This document shows, one piece after another, positions 14,852 through 16,999 of a stretch of DNA of 16,999 nt. Under the pieces are notes generated by a model that saw nothing but the letters and a program-made list of their open reading frames with translations, was not told the origin of the DNA and made no database searches. The translations under genes were made by a program, and so were the position numbers. Every line of letters starts with the position of its first letter. Position 1 is the stretch's first letter. The stretch is from Kineosphaera sp032229625 (lineage in GTDB: Bacteria > Actinomycetota > Actinomycetes > Actinomycetales > Dermatophilaceae), in contig JAVTVZ010000022.1 of assembly GCA_032229625.1 (NCBI GenBank), positions 1 to 16,999 of the forward strand, given 5' to 3'.

Positions 14852-16417
14852 GTGTTCGGTAATCGCAAGCAGGGCGCCTCTACCGCCCGCACTGCGTCTC
14901 TCTCCCACGACGAGGAGCTCAAGGGCTACGTCGAGTGCCTCAACACCGTCGCCCAGCGCACGGGCACGTGCTCCACGGTCGACGAGGTGCTCCAGACCGC
15001 CCTGGACGTGGTGCGCAACGCCTTCCAGTGCCAGTACGCGTCGTGCTGGTGGATCGACCGGAAGCAGAACGCCCTGACGTTCCGCATCGAGTCGGGCCAG
15101 GTGTCGCCGGAGTTCCGTCAGGTCACCCAGACCGCGTCGTTCCCGCGTGGTGTCGGTCTGGCCGGCCGGGTGTGGGCGCAGCGTGAGCTCGTCTTCGCCG
15201 CCGATCTGGCCCAGGTCACCGACTGTGTCCGCGCCCCCGTCGCCAAGCGCAGCGGCATCGAGGCCGCCGTCGCCTTCCCGCTCATCCGCGAGGGCGAGGT
15301 CGTCGGCACGATGGACTTCATGGCCTACCCGGCCCATGTGCCCGGCCCGGTGCGTCTGACCGTGCTCGGCACCGTCGGCGTCATCGTCTCCCAGGCGCTC
15401 GAGCGGGTCCTGGAGGGTGAGCGTCGCTCCGAGATGGAGCACGACATGGCGGCGATCAACTCCGTCGTCCGCGAGATCGCCGAGTCCTCCTCCGAGGAGC
15501 GCGCGATCAAGGGCGCGCTCGACACGACGCGCAACGAGTTCGGCTGGGAGTACGGCTCCTTCTGGGCCATCGACGAGAACGAGCGCGTGCTGCGCAACTC
15601 CCTGGAGTCCGGCAGCGCCGGTGACGAATTCCGCCGCGTGACCCGTGAGGCGACCTTCGCCGAGGGCGTCGGCGTCGCCGGGCGCGCGTGGAAGAGCCGC
15701 GACCTGGTCTTCGAGCCCGACCTGGGCACCGTCACCGACTGCGTCCGGGCCCCCGCGGCCCAGCGCGCCGGCGTGAAGTCCGGGGTGTGCCTGCCGATCA
15801 TCGTGCACGGCGCCGTCGTCGGCACGATGGACTTCTTCACGACGAAGGAGATCGTGCTCTCCGGTGACCGCGAGCGCGCGCTGCGCAACACGGCCTTCCT
15901 GGTCTCCAACGCGATCGAGCGGCACCGCGCGAGCGCCCGCACCGAGACCGCCGGTCAGGAGCTGCTGTCCTCGATCACCGAGGTCGAGCGCAACGTCGTC
16001 GAGGCGAGCAACGTCGCCGCCGACGCCCAGCGCCTCACCGAGGAGGCCAGCAAGATCGTCAACAGCCTCAACACCTCCAGCGTCGAGATCGGCAACGTCG
16101 TCAAGGTCATCACGAGCATCGCCGAGCAGACCAACCTGCTCGCGCTCAACGCGACGATCGAGGCCGCGCGCGCCGGGGACGCCGGCAAGGGCTTCGCCGT
16201 CGTGGCCAACGAGGTCAAGGACCTGGCCCGCGAGACCGCGAAGGCGACCGAGGAGGTCGACTCCAAGGTCTCGGCGATCCAGAGCGACGCCGGCTCCGTC
16301 GTGCACGCCCTGCAGGGTGTCGCGCAGACCGTCGAGCGCATCAACGAGGCGCAGAACATCATCTCCGGCGTGCTCACCGAGCAGAGCGCCGTGACGCGCA
16401 GCGTGCTGCAGGGCTGA
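14852..16417 (+). CDS. Soluble methyl-accepting chemotaxis protein with two GAF domains
   Basis: Cytoplasmic chemoreceptor of 521 residues with no transmembrane segment. Two homologous GAF domains (about residues 27-185 and 202-355) are followed by a short coiled-coil signalling domain (about 363-521) whose hairpin tip is EQTNLLALNATIEAARAG from Glu425, then AGKGFAVVANEVKDLARETAKATEEV. This tip binds CheA and CheW in the family. The GAF domains share a FRxVTxxAxFxxGVGxAGR block and an identical VTDCVRAP segment containing Cys125 and Cys297, suggesting a bound ligand, metal or redox role (inference). The coiled-coil arms are short (about 70 residues before the tip) and no CheR/CheB-docking pentapeptide ends the protein. 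GTG 14852 follows GAGGA at 5 nt; GTG 14825 in frame is an alternative, also with an AGGA upstream. It lies next to a motility-protein gene. Confidence 0.88.
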   Translation: MFGNRKQGASTARTASLSHDEELKGYVECLNTVAQRTGTCSTVDEVLQTALDVVRNAFQCQYASCWWIDRKQNALTFRIESGQVSPEFRQVTQTASFPRGVGLAGRVWAQRELVFAADLAQVTDCVRAPVAKRSGIEAAVAFPLIREGEVVGTMDFMAYPAHVPGPVRLTVLGTVGVIVSQALERVLEGERRSEMEHDMAAINSVVREIAESSSEERAIKGALDTTRNEFGWEYGSFWAIDENERVLRNSLESGSAGDEFRRVTREATFAEGVGVAGRAWKSRDLVFEPDLGTVTDCVRAPAAQRAGVKSGVCLPIIVHGAVVGTMDFFTTKEIVLSGDRERALRNTAFLVSNAIERHRASARTETAGQELLSSITEVERNVVEASNVAADAQRLTEEASKIVNSLNTSSVEIGNVVKVITSIAEQTNLLALNATIEAARAGDAGKGFAVVANEVKDLARETAKATEEVDSKVSAIQSDAGSVVHALQGVAQTVERINEAQNIISGVLTEQSAVTRSVLQG

Positions 16418-16443
16418 GGCGAATCACCTCACGCAGACCGCGT

Positions 16444-16483
16444 CGTCGACGGCCGTCGCCCTCCGGGGCGGCGGTCGTCGACG
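16444..16483 (+). terminator. Strong hairpin terminator after chemoreceptor gene
   Basis: 18-bp stem, 16444-16461 with 16466-16483, two G-T wobbles, closed by a TCCG loop between C and G, a UNCG-type stable tetraloop. It starts 27 bp after the stop. No U tract follows, as is common for actinobacterial terminators. Confidence 0.65.
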
Positions 16484-16490
16484 CGTCCGG

Positions 16491-16514
16491 GGTCGCACAC
16501 AGTTGTGTGCGACC
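16491..16514. promoter_or_regulatory. Perfect 11-bp palindrome with 2-bp centre
   Basis: GGTCGCACACA (16491-16501) is the exact reverse complement of TGTGTGCGACC (16504-16514), separated by GT. As RNA the two-base centre would open to a larger loop; as DNA it has the form of an operator for a dimeric regulator. Position between the terminator-like stem and the small motility gene is compatible with either. Confidence 0.5.
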
Positions 16515-16516
16515 TC

Positions 16517-16533
16517 CGGCTCCCTCGGAGCCG
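16517..16533 (+). terminator. Small perfect hairpin
   Basis: CGGCTCC (16517-16523) pairs with GGAGCCG (16527-16533), loop CTC. It directly follows the palindrome and may add to termination or belong to the leader of the next gene. Confidence 0.35.
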
Positions 16534-16671
16534 TCCTGGGCCTGCTGAGACGAGTGGGCTGAGGACTGCCTCACAGGCCGCAGCCCTCAGGCGCCCCGGG
16601 CCGGCGTCGATGGGAGGTGCGGACGGCGCCCGCCTCGGGCGCGGACAACGACCCGGAGGGCACTCTCGGAC

Positions 16672-16863
16672 ATGGACGTCGCAGCACTCGCACAGACCAT
16701 CCTCAGCGGACGCACCGCCACGGCGATGCAGGACGCTCAGGTCTCGTTGCTGAAGAAGACGATGGACAGCCAGGCCGACGTCGCGGTCAAGCTCATCGAC
16801 AAGATGATGCTGCCGCTGGCGACCGAGGGCTCCCTGGGGCGCAACGTCAACACGTATGCCTGA
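16672..16863 (+). CDS. Small YjfB-like putative motility protein
   Basis: A 63-residue protein without signal peptide or membrane helix, resembling the YjfB family of short 'putative motility proteins'. The pattern is MDVAALAQTI at the start, a helical middle with VSLLKKTMDSQADVAVKLIDKMM, then a short disordered end. The family is known mostly from flagellated bacteria, where its genes are flagellar-associated; a molecular role is not established. The ATG start has GGAGGG at 16655-16660, 11 nt upstream, which is somewhat distant. It lies downstream of the soluble chemoreceptor in the same orientation but after a strong hairpin, so it is probably separately transcribed. The assignment rests on length and pattern and would be confirmed by a profile search. 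Confidence 0.65.
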   Translation: MDVAALAQTILSGRTATAMQDAQVSLLKKTMDSQADVAVKLIDKMMLPLATEGSLGRNVNTYA

Positions 16864-16947
16864 CCGCGCCTGATCGCGGCCCGCCCCGTCCGACCCGCGC
16901 ACGGTCGCCGGAACTGGTCGGGGCCCCATCCTGTCGGTGGCCTGGCC

Positions 16948-16953
16948 TACGCT
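16948..16953 (+). promoter_or_regulatory. tmk: Candidate leaderless promoter -10 for tmk
   Basis: TACGCT (TANNNT) ends 7 bp before the ATG at 16961, the spacing expected if transcription begins at the A of the start codon. No Shine-Dalgarno is visible before this ATG, which fits a leaderless mRNA. Confidence 0.45.
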
Positions 16954-16960
16954 CCTGGCC

Positions 16961-16999
16961 ATGGACCAGTCGCTGCGCCCGGGGCTCTTCGTCGTCTTC
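16961..16999 (+). CDS. tmk: Thymidylate kinase, first 13 codons
   Basis: The 13 visible residues MDQSLRPGLFVVF match the strand just before the P-loop of thymidylate kinases, which typically continue EGxDGxGKSTQ. The enzyme phosphorylates dTMP to dTDP. Position downstream of topA agrees with actinobacterial gene order, where tmk and holB often lie near topA. The P-loop itself is beyond the window, so the call depends on a short match and context. Confidence 0.62.
   Translation, partial: MDQSLRPGLFVVF

Larger units (their letters stand above)
16418..16671. promoter_or_regulatory. 254-bp intergenic region with three consecutive hairpins
   Basis: No gene seen. It contains the terminator-like stem 16444-16483, a perfect palindrome 16491-16514 and a 7-bp stem 16517-16533. 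Between 16534 and 16650 nothing distinctive was recognised, and no promoter pair was found. GGAGGG at 16655-16660 is the probable ribosome binding site for the small motility gene. Confidence 0.5.

Noticed and set aside
14569..14922. N-terminal extension of the cyclodeaminase-like gene on the minus strand
   Set aside because: The open frame continues upstream of ATG 14568 but has no family similarity and runs into the chemoreceptor gene.

Overview
The window is chromosomal DNA from a very GC-rich actinobacterium. Genes are dense, GTG and TTG starts are common, and several families have mycobacterial counterparts (SftH/Rv3649-like helicase, Rv3654c-like TadE protein, FolP2, Rv2671-like reductase, lysine-tailed TopA). 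A soluble chemoreceptor and a YjfB-type motility protein point to a motile, probably flagellated member, perhaps Micrococcales (Dermatophilaceae/Intrasporangiaceae-like). That placement is inference. Four 100-N runs are scaffold gaps, and three of them interrupt or truncate genes; one gap (14366-14465) is flanked by an exact 55-bp duplication and looks like an unmerged contig overlap.

Layout. 1-917: the end of a Tad pilus/secretion cluster, a TadE pseudopilin cut by the window edge followed by a second TadE-like protein. 905-3408 (minus): a superfamily II helicase of the SftH/MrfA/Hrq1 type, convergent with and slightly overlapping the TadE-like gene, and split by a gap. 3605-6148: a stress/signalling block with a STAS anti-sigma antagonist, a SigF/SigB-type sigma factor and a GAF-ANTAR RNA-binding antiterminator, each preceded by its own intergenic region. 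No anti-sigma kinase gene is visible. 6250-7763: a class I methyltransferase with an NPPY motif whose N-terminus lies in a gap.

7971-13434: a tightly packed plus-strand run, topA, then a FolP2-type dihydropteroate synthase paralogue abutting the topA stop, then a class III extradiol dioxygenase B-like protein, then a pyrimidine/dihydrofolate reductase-like protein. 13472-14568 (minus): an ornithine cyclodeaminase/mu-crystallin family protein, intact once the duplicated gap is collapsed. 14852-16863: a tandem-GAF cytoplasmic chemoreceptor and a small YjfB-like motility protein. 16961-16999: the first 13 codons of thymidylate kinase, apparently leaderless.

Working together: the STAS, sigma and ANTAR genes are a plausible partner-switching and antitermination stress module; the FolP2-like and Rv2671-like proteins suggest pterin or folate-like chemistry linked to topA transcription; the chemoreceptor and YjfB-like gene suggest motility. 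No CRISPR array, insertion sequence, tRNA or rRNA was recognised.
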